From: Stutzerimonas chloritidismutans AW-1
Lineage (GTDB): Bacteria > Pseudomonadota > Gammaproteobacteria > Pseudomonadales > Pseudomonadaceae
Reading direction: 5' to 3'
Assembly (NCBI RefSeq): GCF_000495915.1
Contig: NZ_AOFQ01000058.1
Location: 57,753 to 121,752 of the forward strand
Length of the DNA: 64,000 nt
Below, in pieces: positions 7,380-17,298 of the stretch; position 1 is the stretch's first letter; each line of letters starts with the position of its first letter. The notes below the pieces were generated by a model. The model was given only the letters and a program-made list of their open reading frames with translations. It ran no database searches and was not told the DNA's origin. A program made the position numbers and the translations under genes.

Positions 7380-8636
7380 TTAAACCGCAGCACTCAGCAC
7401 CGGCACGGCCACATTGTCCGGCAACAGCTTCGGCACATGAGTGCGACCATCGATCCAGGCATCAACCATATCCGCCCACTCCTGCAGCATGTGGCGCCGC
7501 TGCTCAGCGTACTCGGCCTTGTTGTAGACCGAACGCGAAGAACGCCCATCCTCGTGCGCCAGGCATTTCTCGATCCAGTCGCCATTGAAGCCTACTTCGT
7601 TAAGCAACGTAGAGCCCGTCCTGCGCAGGTCGTGAACCGTGAATGGCTCCAGCGGCAGTCCCGCCTCCTTGGCACGGGACGCGATGAGTTGCGTGATCCG
7701 GTTCAACGTTGCGTGCGACATGCAGCGATAAATCTCATAGCGCGATGGCAGCACGAACTTGGAGCCACCAGCACAGGTGTGCAGTGCCACGAAAATGTCT
7801 AGGGACTGGCGAGATAGGTAGACCACGTGCGGATTACGCCCCTTCATCCGCTGCTTCGAGATCGTCCAGGTGGCGCTTTCAAAGTCCACCTCATCCCAGG
7901 TCGCCTCGATCAACTCGCTCTTGCGCACCAGGGTCAGCAGCACCAGTCGCAAGGCCAGCCTGATGGTGGGGTACGCCGCGATGGATTCCAACTGATGGAA
8001 AGCCAGACGTATCTCCGTTGGAGTCAACGCCCGGTCCTTCGGCACAAAGGTGGCAATCGAGGCCGCCTTCACATCGTTGGCCGGATTGTCGACTTTCTCC
8101 CCATGCAGGGTCGCGAACGCATACACCTGCTTCACGATGTCACGAATGTGGACGGCCGTGGCCGGGGCACCGCGAGCTTTTACCTTGGTACAGAGTGCCC
8201 GCAGGTCGTCAGGAGTGACTTCGGTCAGGAGCCGGTTCTCGAAGACCGGCAGAATGTCGCGGTCGATGATGCTCTTACGCATTGCCCGCGTACTGTCGGC
8301 CATGCGCGCATCGACCAGCCAGCTCTTCAGCATCTCGCCGAACGTCTTAGCAGCAGTCAGGCGTCGCTTGGCCCTCTGCTTCTCCAGGGAGGGGGAGCTT
8401 CCCTGGGCGACCATGCGCTTGGCATCGAGCAACTTTTCGCGAGCCATGGCCAACGAAATACCCGCCGAGCCATACCGCCCGATGGTCAGCGTTTCCCGCC
8501 GTCCGTTGAGACGGTAATCGTAGCGAAAGGTGACGGTACCGGTAGGCGATACCGTCACGTACATGCCATCGCGGTCGGAAGCCTTGTAGGGCTTGGCTTT
8601 GGGCTTGAGATTGCGGAGTGCAGTGTCGGTCAGCAT
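7380..8636 (-). CDS. int: P4-type tyrosine recombinase (island integrase)
   Basis: 418 residues, usual length. The N-terminus (LTDTALRNLKPKAKPYK) is the DUF4102 arm-binding domain of P4-type integrases, followed by a SAM-like core-binding domain and the catalytic domain with R238, H335-x-x-R338, H361 and Y371. All catalytic residues are present, so the enzyme should be active. Its gene lies about 300 bases from the guaA stop codon and reads away from it, the standard arrangement for an island inserted at the 3' end of guaA. GGAGG lies about 12 bases before the ATG. Confidence 0.95.
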   Translation of the reverse strand: MLTDTALRNLKPKAKPYKASDRDGMYVTVSPTGTVTFRYDYRLNGRRETLTIGRYGSAGISLAMAREKLLDAKRMVAQGSSPSLEKQRAKRRLTAAKTFGEMLKSWLVDARMADSTRAMRKSIIDRDILPVFENRLLTEVTPDDLRALCTKVKARGAPATAVHIRDIVKQVYAFATLHGEKVDNPANDVKAASIATFVPKDRALTPTEIRLAFHQLESIAAYPTIRLALRLVLLTLVRKSELIEATWDEVDFESATWTISKQRMKGRNPHVVYLSRQSLDIFVALHTCAGGSKFVLPSRYEIYRCMSHATLNRITQLIASRAKEAGLPLEPFTVHDLRRTGSTLLNEVGFNGDWIEKCLAHEDGRSSRSVYNKAEYAEQRRHMLQEWADMVDAWIDGRTHVPKLLPDNVAVPVLSAAV

Positions 8637-8937
8637 CGAGGTTTTTCCTCCTGTTCATAACGGCTTTTACCGTCAAGGGCCAGGAGACCTGCTGATGCCG
8701 GGAAAGCCGCGTAGCAGAAGCTTTCCCAAGTAGAGATTTACCGTCAAAGACCGGTTTGGTCTCGATAGTAAACGGGAGGGTCTTAATCCGACCTCCGGCT
8801 CCTACCGTCACCGCTACCGCCAAACCATTCTGCTGCCTGGCGATAGTCACCGATAGATGTCGTAACATGTTTTCTTTTAAATCAACACGTTACAGCATCT
8901 TATCGATAGGTACCGATAGTCCCCGAAGGACCTGATT
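8637..8937. other. Integrase-attachment region with repeated arm-type motifs
   Basis: No gene fits this 301-base stretch between the integrase and guaA. It holds direct repeats: TTTACCGTCAA at 8666-8676 and 8737-8747 with a shorter TACCGTCA at 8803-8810, and the bipartite CGATAG-N4-CGATAG arrangement at 8841-8856 and 8903-8918. Repeats of this kind next to a P4-type integrase are likely arm-type integrase or excisionase binding sites. The integrase promoter must also lie here. Confidence 0.55.
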
Positions 8938-8960
8938 TCACTCCCACTCGATGGTGGCCG
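8930..8960. other. Predicted attachment-site core at the guaA 3' end
   Basis: The last codons and stop of guaA (minus strand, ending in SGG...TGA at 8938) form the border between backbone and island. In islands that use guaA the core is the terminal stretch of the gene, which is restored on insertion. The exact core cannot be fixed because the partner copy lies outside the window. Confidence 0.4.
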
Positions 8961-10518
8961 GCGGCTTGCTCGACACATCGTAGGTCACGCGGGAGATGCC
9001 TTCGATTTCGTTGATGATGCGGTTGGACACCTTTTCCAGCAACTCATAAGGCAGGTGCGCCCAACGTGCGGTCATGAAGTCGATGGTTTCCACCGCGCGC
9101 AGCGCGACGACCCAGGCGTAGCGGCGGCCGTCGCCGACCACACCGACCGATTTCACCGGCTGGAACACCACGAAGGCCTGGCTGGTCTTGTGGTACCAGT
9201 CGAAGTTGCGCAGCTCTTCGATGAAGATGTGATCTGCGCGACGCAGCAGGTCGGCGTATTCCTTCTTCACTTCGCCGAGGATACGCACACCCAGACCCGG
9301 GCCCGGGAACGGGTGACGGTAGACCATGTCGTAGGGCAGGCCGAGTTCCAGGCCGATCTTGCGCACCTCGTCCTTGAACAGTTCACGCAGCGGCTCGACC
9401 AGCTTGAGGTTCATTTCCTCCGGCAGGCCGCCGACGTTGTGGTGCGACTTGATCACATGGGCCTTGCCGCTCTTGGCGCCGGCCGACTCGATCACGTCGG
9501 GGTAGATGGTGCCCTGGGCGAGGAACTGAATGTTGTCCAGCTTACTGGCTTCTGCATCGAACACGTCGATAAAGGTACGACCGATGATCTTGCGCTTCTT
9601 CTCTGGATCGGCCTCGCCCTCGAGGTTACCGAGGAACTGTGCCTCGGCGTCGGCGCGAATCACCTTGACGCCCATGTTCTCGGCGAACATGGCCATCACC
9701 TGGTCACCCTCGTGCAGGCGCAGCAGGCCGTTGTCGACGAACACGCAGGTCAGCTGGTCGCCGATCGCCTTGTGCAGCAGCGCCGCGACCACCGACGAAT
9801 CGACACCGCCGGAAAGGCCGAGCAGCACGTTGGCATCACCGACCTGAGCGCGCACCTGGGCGATGGCGTCTTCGACGATGTTGGACGGCGTCCACAGCGC
9901 TTCGCAGCCACAGATTTCGAGAATGAAACGGGAAAGGATGCGGCCGCCCTGGCGGGTGTGGGTCACTTCCGGATGGAACTGCACGCCGTAGTAACGGCGG
10001 TCGTCGTCACCCATGGCTGCGATCGGGCAGCTCGGCGTGCTGGCGAGGATATGGAAACCTTCCGGCAGCGTGGTCACCTTGTCGCCGTGGCTCATCCAGA
10101 CGTCGAGGCCGAACACACCGTCGTCATCCATGTGGTCTTCGATGCCGTCGAACAGCTTCGACTTGCCGACTAGATCGACGCGGGCATAGCCGAACTCGCG
10201 AACGTCGGAGCCCTGCACCTTGCCACCCAGCTGCTCGGACATGGTCTGCATGCCGTAGCAGATGCCGAACAGCGGCACACCGAGATCGAACACGGCCTGC
10301 GGCGCGCGCGGGCTGCCTGCCTCGTGAACCGACTCCGGGCCGCCGGCGAGAATGATGCCGCGTGGCGCGAAGGCACGGATGTCGTCCTCGCTCATGTCCC
10401 ACGGATGCAGCTCGCAATACACGCCGATCTCGCGCACGCGGCGGGCGATCAGCTGGGTGTACTGGGAACCGAAGTCGAGGATCAGGATGCGGTGGGCGTG
10501 AATGTCTTGGTGAGCCAT
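8938..10518 (-). CDS. guaA: GMP synthase (glutamine-hydrolysing)
   Basis: 526 residues from ATG 10518, with AAGGA about 6 bases upstream; the upstream extension in the open frame is low-complexity intergenic DNA. It converts XMP to GMP with glutamine and ATP. The N-terminal class I amidotransferase domain has the nucleophile C87 in GICYGM; the ATP pyrophosphatase P-loop is SGGVDSS around 235-241; the C-terminal dimerisation domain ends IEWE. The end of the gene is intact despite island insertion. It follows guaB in the same direction with a 110-base gap that contains an inverted repeat, so the two probably form an operon. Confidence 0.98.
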   Translation of the reverse strand: MAHQDIHAHRILILDFGSQYTQLIARRVREIGVYCELHPWDMSEDDIRAFAPRGIILAGGPESVHEAGSPRAPQAVFDLGVPLFGICYGMQTMSEQLGGKVQGSDVREFGYARVDLVGKSKLFDGIEDHMDDDGVFGLDVWMSHGDKVTTLPEGFHILASTPSCPIAAMGDDDRRYYGVQFHPEVTHTRQGGRILSRFILEICGCEALWTPSNIVEDAIAQVRAQVGDANVLLGLSGGVDSSVVAALLHKAIGDQLTCVFVDNGLLRLHEGDQVMAMFAENMGVKVIRADAEAQFLGNLEGEADPEKKRKIIGRTFIDVFDAEASKLDNIQFLAQGTIYPDVIESAGAKSGKAHVIKSHHNVGGLPEEMNLKLVEPLRELFKDEVRKIGLELGLPYDMVYRHPFPGPGLGVRILGEVKKEYADLLRRADHIFIEELRNFDWYHKTSQAFVVFQPVKSVGVVGDGRRYAWVVALRAVETIDFMTARWAHLPYELLEKVSNRIINEIEGISRVTYDVSSKPPATIEWE

Positions 10519-10551
10519 GAGCTTTCCTTCGGAAAGAGCCTGAAGCTGAAA

Positions 10552-10609
10552 GCCGGAAGCTGGAAGCCGAAGCCAGGATTTCTCCCCGCTCCCGCTGCCA
10601 GCTTCCGGC
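10552..10609. repeat. Inverted repeat in the guaB-guaA gap
   Basis: A 12-bp perfect inverted repeat, GCCGGAAGCTGG (10552-10563) and CCAGCTTCCGGC (10598-10609), encloses 34 bases. Short GAAGCtgGAAGCC-type tandem units precede it. It looks like a REP-type intergenic repeat; it could also modulate guaA expression or mRNA stability relative to guaB. Confidence 0.55.
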
Positions 10610-10628
10610 GCCTGTCTAGCTGAGCGGA

Positions 10629-12224
<1,596 letters not shown>

Positions 12225-12776
12225 TCACGTCCGATCAATCACCAGCGCCACCTTGAAGCCCAGGCGTTCGGCGAATTCATCGAGAAACGACTGGCGAAGG
12301 CCGGCCTCGCCCCAGCCATTGAAGATAAAGCCGAGATTGGAAAAGCCGCACGCCGGAATGAACAGGAAGCCGTTGATGTCGTCTTCGAAGCCACATTCCG
12401 GACAGGTGAAATTGTCGGTCTGCTTAGGCATCCACTCGTCGAGGCTTTCAAACAACGCCTCGCCAATCTCGCGACGGCATTCGGGGCAGCCTGCCTCCTC
12501 GGCGAAATCCCGTGTTGGCGTGTAGATGCAGCGCTTGGTCACCACTTCAAGGCCGTTGATGGCTTCGCCAAAAGGCAAGCGTTCCGGATGCTGCACGACA
12601 CTGCGCGCGCCGGAAGCGATAGCGTAGCCCATGCCGCCAACACCGCGACCGCAGGTGGTCGGCAGCGCCTCGACAATGCGCCGCTCGGCCAGCCAGCGCA
12701 GAATCATCCGCGCCTTGGCTTCGTGCGCTGGGAATGTGGAAATGCGCGGCACGATGATCGCTTGACTGTGGCTCAT
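12225..12776 (-). CDS. Conserved zinc-ribbon protein of unknown function
   Basis: 183 residues from ATG 12776 (MSHSQAII). Two CPEC motifs (CPECRR and CPECGF) about 30 residues apart look like a zinc ribbon. The N-terminal part, with SGARSVVQHPERLPFGE, is conserved in type among pseudomonads. Databases sometimes name this family sugar ABC transporter ATPase, but no Walker A or B motif is present, so that name is not supported. It lies between guaB and xseA, divergent from xseA. Function unknown. Confidence 0.8.
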   Translation of the reverse strand: MSHSQAIIVPRISTFPAHEAKARMILRWLAERRIVEALPTTCGRGVGGMGYAIASGARSVVQHPERLPFGEAINGLEVVTKRCIYTPTRDFAEEAGCPECRREIGEALFESLDEWMPKQTDNFTCPECGFEDDINGFLFIPACGFSNLGFIFNGWGEAGLRQSFLDEFAERLGFKVALVIDRT

Positions 12777-12906
12777 GGCGGCTCGGAACGGGAGATGAAG
12801 AAAGGCCGCGCAGCTTAGCGCCACCCATTGGCCGGTCAAGGCCCGCTGGACGGAGGCGAAGCAGATTCGGTTTCCGCCTGGCCGCGCCCGGCTTATCATC
12901 GCCGCC

Positions 12907-14283
12907 ATGCTCAAAGATCCTTTCCAGCGTCTCAATCTCGATCGCGAAGTGCTGACCGTCAGTCAGCTCAACGGTCGCGCCCGCCTGTTGCTCGAGGACG
13001 TGTTCGCCCAGGTCTGGGTCGAAGGCGAGATTTCAAACCTCGCCCGCCCGGCTTCCGGCCACATCTATTTCACCCTCAAGGACAAGAACGCCCAGGTGCG
13101 CTGTGCGCTGTTCCGGCAGAACGCGGCGCGGGTTCGCCAGGCCCTGCGCGACGGCCTGGCGGTGCGGGTACGCGGCAAGGTCTCGCTGTTCGAGGGACGC
13201 GGCGACTACCAGCTGATTCTCGATACGCTGGAGCCGGCCGGTGACGGCGCTTTGCGCCTGGCCTTCGAGGCGCTCAAGGAAAAGCTCAACGCCGAAGGTC
13301 TGTTCGCTGCCGAACGCAAGGCCGCCCTGCCCGCCCACCCGCGACGCATTGGCATCGTCAGCTCGCCGACCGGCGCGGTGATCCGCGACATCATCTCGGT
13401 GTTCAAACGTCGCGCGCCGCAAGTCGAGCTGACGCTGATCCCCACCGCCGTGCAAGGTCGCGAAGCCACCGGGCAGATCGTCCGCGCACTGCAGCTGGCC
13501 GATGCCCAGGGCTTCGATGCGCTGATCCTGGCTCGCGGCGGCGGTTCGCTGGAGGACCTCTGGTGCTTCAACGAAGAAGCGGTGGCGCGCGCGGTGGATG
13601 CCTGTGTCACGCCGATTGTCAGCGCCGTGGGCCACGAAACCGATGTCTCGATCGCCGACTTCGTCGCCGACGTCCGCGCGCCAACGCCATCCGCGGCTGC
13701 CGAGCTGCTGGCACCCAGCAGCGCCGACCTGCAACACCGGCTGAGCGGGCTGCAACAGCGTCTGGTGCTGCGCATGCGTGATCGTCTGCACCGTGACGCC
13801 ATGCGACTGGAAGGCCTGACCCGTCGCCTGCGCCACCCCGGCGAACGGCTGCAGCAGCAGGCCCAGCGCATCGACGACCTCGAGCAGCGCCTGCTGCGCG
13901 CCGTTGACCGCCGCCTGTGCAGCGCCCGGGAGCGTCTGGCCCGCCTGGAAACACGCCTGGCCGCGCAACACCCGGGGCGTTCGCTGAATCTGTTGCGCCA
14001 GCGCCTCGAGCATCTTTCCTCGCGTCTGCCGCGGGCGATGCAGGCCAATCTGAAAGGCCGCCGGCAACAGCTACAGGGCCTCGCCCAGACACTCAATGTG
14101 GTCAGCCCGCTGGCCACACTCAGCCGCGGCTACAGCATTCTGCTCGACGAGCGCGGCCAGGCGATCCGCAGCGCCAGCCAGACGCAACCTGGCCAGCGCC
14201 TCAAGGCCAGGCTCGGCGAGGGCGAATTGGAGGTGCGGGTGGAAGACAATCATCTGGCACCGGTCACGCTGCCGCTGCTCTGA
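12907..14283 (+). CDS. xseA: Exodeoxyribonuclease VII large subunit
   Basis: 458 residues, usual length. The N-terminal OB-fold (VWVEGEISNLARPASGHIYFTLKD) precedes the catalytic domain with GIVSSPTGAVIRDI and the ARGGGSLEDLWCFN and GHETDVSIADFVADVRAPTPSAAAE segments typical of XseA, then a long coiled-coil and a C-terminal segment. It degrades single-stranded DNA together with XseB, which is not in this window. No clear ribosome-binding site precedes the ATG. Divergent from the zinc-ribbon gene. Confidence 0.97.
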   Translation: MLKDPFQRLNLDREVLTVSQLNGRARLLLEDVFAQVWVEGEISNLARPASGHIYFTLKDKNAQVRCALFRQNAARVRQALRDGLAVRVRGKVSLFEGRGDYQLILDTLEPAGDGALRLAFEALKEKLNAEGLFAAERKAALPAHPRRIGIVSSPTGAVIRDIISVFKRRAPQVELTLIPTAVQGREATGQIVRALQLADAQGFDALILARGGGSLEDLWCFNEEAVARAVDACVTPIVSAVGHETDVSIADFVADVRAPTPSAAAELLAPSSADLQHRLSGLQQRLVLRMRDRLHRDAMRLEGLTRRLRHPGERLQQQAQRIDDLEQRLLRAVDRRLCSARERLARLETRLAAQHPGRSLNLLRQRLEHLSSRLPRAMQANLKGRRQQLQGLAQTLNVVSPLATLSRGYSILLDERGQAIRSASQTQPGQRLKARLGEGELEVRVEDNHLAPVTLPLL

Positions 14284-14363
14284 CCGGCGGTCGCCAGATG
14301 GCCAGCCTTTTCCCCAGCGCAGCTTTACGCGAGGATGGGCCGTTTATTCCAGCGGATCCTTTC

Positions 14364-15188
14364 ATGCCACGCCTTCTCGCCCTGCTGTTATGCCTCGCCC
14401 TTCCCCTTTGCGCCCATGCCGAGGGCTTCATCACCCGCCTGCTGAACAAGCCTGTGCCCGGCGGCGTTGCCGTGATCGAGCTAGGTGACGGCGCTAGCGC
14501 ACCGCAGGCTCGCTATCAGGGCAAGCCGACCCTGGTGGTGCGTGAGGATGGCAAACGCTGGATCGCCATCGTCGGCATCCCGCTGTCGGTGAAGCCGGGC
14601 GCGCAGCAGCTGGAGATCGATGGTCGACCCCAAACCTTCCAGGTCGAGAGCCGCGACTATCGAGCGCAGCACATCACGCTGAAGAACCAGCGCCAGGTCA
14701 ATCCGAATCCGGCAGACCTCAAGCGCATCGAGCGCGAACTGGACGAACAGACCCGCGCCTATCGGCAGTTCAGCGCCAACCAGCCAAGCAATCTGTTGTT
14801 CGATCGCCCGGTGGACGGCCCGCTGTCGTCGCCGTTCGGCCTGCGCCGTTTCTTCAACGGCGAGGAACGTAACCCGCACTCGGGCCTGGATTTCGCCACC
14901 AAGAGCGGCACGCCGATCAAGGCACCGGCGGCCGGCAAGGTCATACTCACTGGTGACTACTTCTTCAACGGCAAGACCGTTTTCGTCGACCACGGCCAGG
15001 GGCTGATCAGCATGTTCTGCCATCTCTCCGAAATTGGCGTGAAGGTCGGCGACCAACTGGCGCGTGGCCAGGTGCTCGGCAAGGTCGGCGCGACCGGGCG
15101 TGCCACCGGCCCCCATCTGCACTGGAACGTGAGCCTGAACGATGCCCGCGTCGACCCGGCCATCTTCATCGGCGCCTACAAACCCTGA
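14364..15188 (+). CDS. Secreted M23-family peptidase (LytM-type)
   Basis: 274 residues from ATG 14364. The start is set by the signal peptide (MPRLLALLLCLALPLCAHA, cleavage likely after residue 19); the longer open frame upstream runs into xseA. The C-terminal LytM domain has the zinc ligands HSGLD and HLHW, both intact, so it should be an active peptidoglycan endopeptidase in the periplasm. An N-terminal immunoglobulin-like domain precedes it, as in Pseudomonas homologues. It follows xseA by 80 bases in the same direction. Confidence 0.92.
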   Translation: MPRLLALLLCLALPLCAHAEGFITRLLNKPVPGGVAVIELGDGASAPQARYQGKPTLVVREDGKRWIAIVGIPLSVKPGAQQLEIDGRPQTFQVESRDYRAQHITLKNQRQVNPNPADLKRIERELDEQTRAYRQFSANQPSNLLFDRPVDGPLSSPFGLRRFFNGEERNPHSGLDFATKSGTPIKAPAAGKVILTGDYFFNGKTVFVDHGQGLISMFCHLSEIGVKVGDQLARGQVLGKVGATGRATGPHLHWNVSLNDARVDPAIFIGAYKP

Positions 15189-15207
15189 ACCACGAGGAAG
15201 CACTGCG

Positions 15208-15765
15208 ATGCGTATCAAGGCAACGGATTCCACCCTGCTGATCATCGACATCCAGGAACGCCTGTTTCCGGTGATCCTCGACAATGCAGCCATGGCCGAG
15301 CACACCGCCTGGCTGCAACAGGTGGCGCAGCGAGTCGGTGTGCCGGTGCTGCTGACCGAGCAGTACAGCAAGGGCCTCGGCCACACGATTTCGGCTCTGC
15401 GTGACAACGTCGACGAGACCGCCATTATCGAGAAGCTGCATTTTTCCGCGGCCGGCGACGGCGAACTGTTCCAGCGCCCGGGTGGCGAACGCCAGCAGTT
15501 CGTCATCTGCGGCTGCGAGACTCACGTGTGCGTGCTGCAGACGGTGCTGGACCTGCGCGCCCGTGGCAACGAAGTCTTCGTCGTCGAAGAAGGCGTCAGC
15601 TCGCGGCGGGCCAGCGACAAGGCGCTGGCCCTGGAGCGCATGCGCCAGGCCGGCGCGGTGATCGTCTCGCGGGAGATGGTTGCCTTCGAATGGATGGAAC
15701 GCGCCGGCACCGAACTGTTCAAGAGTATCAGCCGCGAATTTATCAGCCGCGAATTTATCCGCTGA
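15208..15765 (+). CDS. Isochorismatase-family hydrolase
   Basis: 185 residues from ATG 15208, with GAGGAAG about 10 bases upstream. The cysteine-hydrolase fold is recognised by LLIIDIQERL (catalytic Asp), the conserved Lys in EKLHFSA, and the nucleophile in CGCETHVCV. It belongs to the family that includes nicotinamidase-like hydrolases; the substrate is unknown. The C-terminus contains a perfect tandem 15-base duplication (15727-15741 and 15742-15756) that repeats ISREF and looks like a recent slippage event. It is followed by the channel gene with a 78-base gap. Confidence 0.9.
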   Translation: MRIKATDSTLLIIDIQERLFPVILDNAAMAEHTAWLQQVAQRVGVPVLLTEQYSKGLGHTISALRDNVDETAIIEKLHFSAAGDGELFQRPGGERQQFVICGCETHVCVLQTVLDLRARGNEVFVVEEGVSSRRASDKALALERMRQAGAVIVSREMVAFEWMERAGTELFKSISREFISREFIR

Positions 15766-15843
15766 CCAAGCCACACCGACAAGCCGGGCAGCGGCCAAGG
15801 CAATTTGCCAAGGCCGCGCCCTCACCTCTCAATGGAGATTCAC

Positions 15844-17133
15844 ATGTCTGACGATCTGGCCGGCTGGCTGGACTGGCTCAGAGCCCACCCCGAACTGCAG
15901 ACGCTGCTCGCCAGTGCCACGCTGATCTTCGCCGCCTGGCTGTCCAACTGGATCGTCAAGCGCATCCTGGTGCGTGGCCTTTACCGTTTACTGCGCCACA
16001 CCCGCGATGGCGAACTGCAGGATTTCGGCATCATCAAGCGGCTGTCGAACATCGTCCCCGCACTGGTGCTATCGCTTGGCGTGACGACCGTACCGGGCCT
16101 GCCGGAAGCCGCGGTGACCGTGGTGCAGAACGTCTGCGGCGGCTTCATCGTGCTGACCATCGCGCTGGCGCTCGGCGCGGTGCTCGACATCATCAACGTG
16201 GTCTACCAACGCCGACCGGACGCGCGCCTGCACCCGATCAAGGGCTATCTGCAGGTGGTGAAGATCGTCATCTACGCGATCGCCACCATCCTCATCATCG
16301 CCACTCTGATCGACCGTTCGCCGCTGATCCTGCTCTCCGGCCTCGGTGCCATGGCGGCGGTGCTGATGCTGATCTTCCAGGACACCCTGCTTTCGCTGGT
16401 GGCCAGCGTACAGATCACCTCCAACGACCTGATCCGCGTCGGCGACTGGGTGGAGATGCCGCAGCTCAATGCCGACGGCGACGTGATCGATATCGCGCTG
16501 CATACCGTCAAGGTGCAGAACTGGGACAAGACCATCACCAGCATCCCGACCAAGCGCTTTATCTCGGATTCGTTCAAGAACTGGCGCGGCATGCAGGAAA
16601 GCGGCGGCCGGCGCATCAAGCGCAGCCTGTATCTGGATCAGCAGAGCGTGCATTTTCTCGATGCCGACGAGCGCAAGCGGCTGTATCGCTTTAGCCTGCT
16701 GGAGGATTACCTGGTCAACAAGCGCAAGGAGATCGACGAGTGGAACGCCAAGCTCGCCGAGCGTGGGCAGGACCCGGTCAACACCCGCAGGGTGACCAAT
16801 CTCGGGACGTTCCGCGCCTATGTCGAGCGCTATCTGCGCGCCCACCCCGGCGTGCACCAGAACATGACGCTGATGGTGCGCCAGCTGAGCCCAACTGCGG
16901 ACGGCCTGCCGCTGGAAATCTACTGCTTCACCAATACGGTGGCGTGGACGCAGTACGAAGCCATCCAGTCGGACATCTTCGACCACCTGCTGGCGATCCT
17001 GCCGGAATTCGGTCTGCGGGTATTCCAGCACCCAAGCGGCGGCGATGTACGCGATTGGCGCGATTCACTGCGCCAGCCGGGCGCGCCCGCATTGCAGCAA
17101 CCGGAAGGACATCCGGCCGAGGAAAGAAGTTAA
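15844..17133 (+). CDS. Mechanosensitive channel of the MscS family (YbdG-like)
   Basis: 429 residues from ATG 15844 with GGAG about 9 bases upstream. Five hydrophobic segments in the first half are followed by the pore-lining helix (LLSGLGAMAAVLMLIFQDT), then a beta domain with VGDWVEMPQ and a cytoplasmic C-terminal domain. The size and layout match YbdG/YnaI-type channels, which open on membrane tension and protect against hypo-osmotic shock. It ends in a region with an inverted repeat and a terminator hairpin. Confidence 0.93.
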   Translation: MSDDLAGWLDWLRAHPELQTLLASATLIFAAWLSNWIVKRILVRGLYRLLRHTRDGELQDFGIIKRLSNIVPALVLSLGVTTVPGLPEAAVTVVQNVCGGFIVLTIALALGAVLDIINVVYQRRPDARLHPIKGYLQVVKIVIYAIATILIIATLIDRSPLILLSGLGAMAAVLMLIFQDTLLSLVASVQITSNDLIRVGDWVEMPQLNADGDVIDIALHTVKVQNWDKTITSIPTKRFISDSFKNWRGMQESGGRRIKRSLYLDQQSVHFLDADERKRLYRFSLLEDYLVNKRKEIDEWNAKLAERGQDPVNTRRVTNLGTFRAYVERYLRAHPGVHQNMTLMVRQLSPTADGLPLEIYCFTNTVAWTQYEAIQSDIFDHLLAILPEFGLRVFQHPSGGDVRDWRDSLRQPGAPALQQPEGHPAEERS

Positions 17134-17134
17134 T

Positions 17135-17254
17135 CGTAGGTTGGCGCTGAGGCACGAAGCCGCTGAAACCGCCTTGAGCGCTGCCCGTGCGTCATCCCTG
17201 ATGCCAGCGCCGCGAGCCGCTCCAGCACGCCCCGCGCCTCAGCGCCAACCTACG
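17135..17254. repeat. Long-spaced perfect inverted repeat (REP-like element)
   Basis: CGTAGGTTGGCGCTGAGGC (17135-17153) and its exact complement (17236-17254) flank 82 bases. A 19-bp perfect inverted repeat in a convergent intergenic region, starting 2 bases after the stop of the channel gene, fits a REP- or MITE-like element of pseudomonads. The inner sequence is GC-rich and has no gene. Confidence 0.7.
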
Positions 17255-17257
17255 TCC

Positions 17258-17283
17258 GGAGCGAGGCGAACCCTCGCTCCTTT
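17258..17283 (+). terminator. Intrinsic terminator between the channel gene and the copper receptor
   Basis: GGAGCGAGG (17258-17266) and CCTCGCTCC (17272-17280) form a 9-bp stem with loop CGAAC, followed by TTT. It lies in the convergent gap and may serve the plus-strand gene; the T-run is short. Confidence 0.55.
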
Positions 17284-17298
17284 ACCGCCGTTGTCTCG

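Larger units (their letters stand above)
1..8937. mobile_element. Genomic island (partial), integrated next to guaA
   Basis: This stretch carries a P4-type tyrosine recombinase whose gene lies beside the 3' end of guaA, an AlpA-type regulator, a toxin-antitoxin-like pair, a RadC-like JAB protein and an AT-rich defence operon, and then conserved backbone starts abruptly at guaA. The 3' end of guaA is a known integration site for islands with such integrases (established knowledge). Base composition is mosaic: positions 2521-2580 contain only 13 G/C of 60, while the flanks are GC-rich, so the cargo has a different origin from its carrier. The left boundary is not in the window; I found no second copy of the guaA 3' end in the first 8.9 kb. 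Confidence 0.75.

Noticed and set aside
12225..12776. Sugar ABC transporter ATPase name for the gene between guaB and xseA
   Set aside because: No Walker A or B; only a zinc ribbon is visible.
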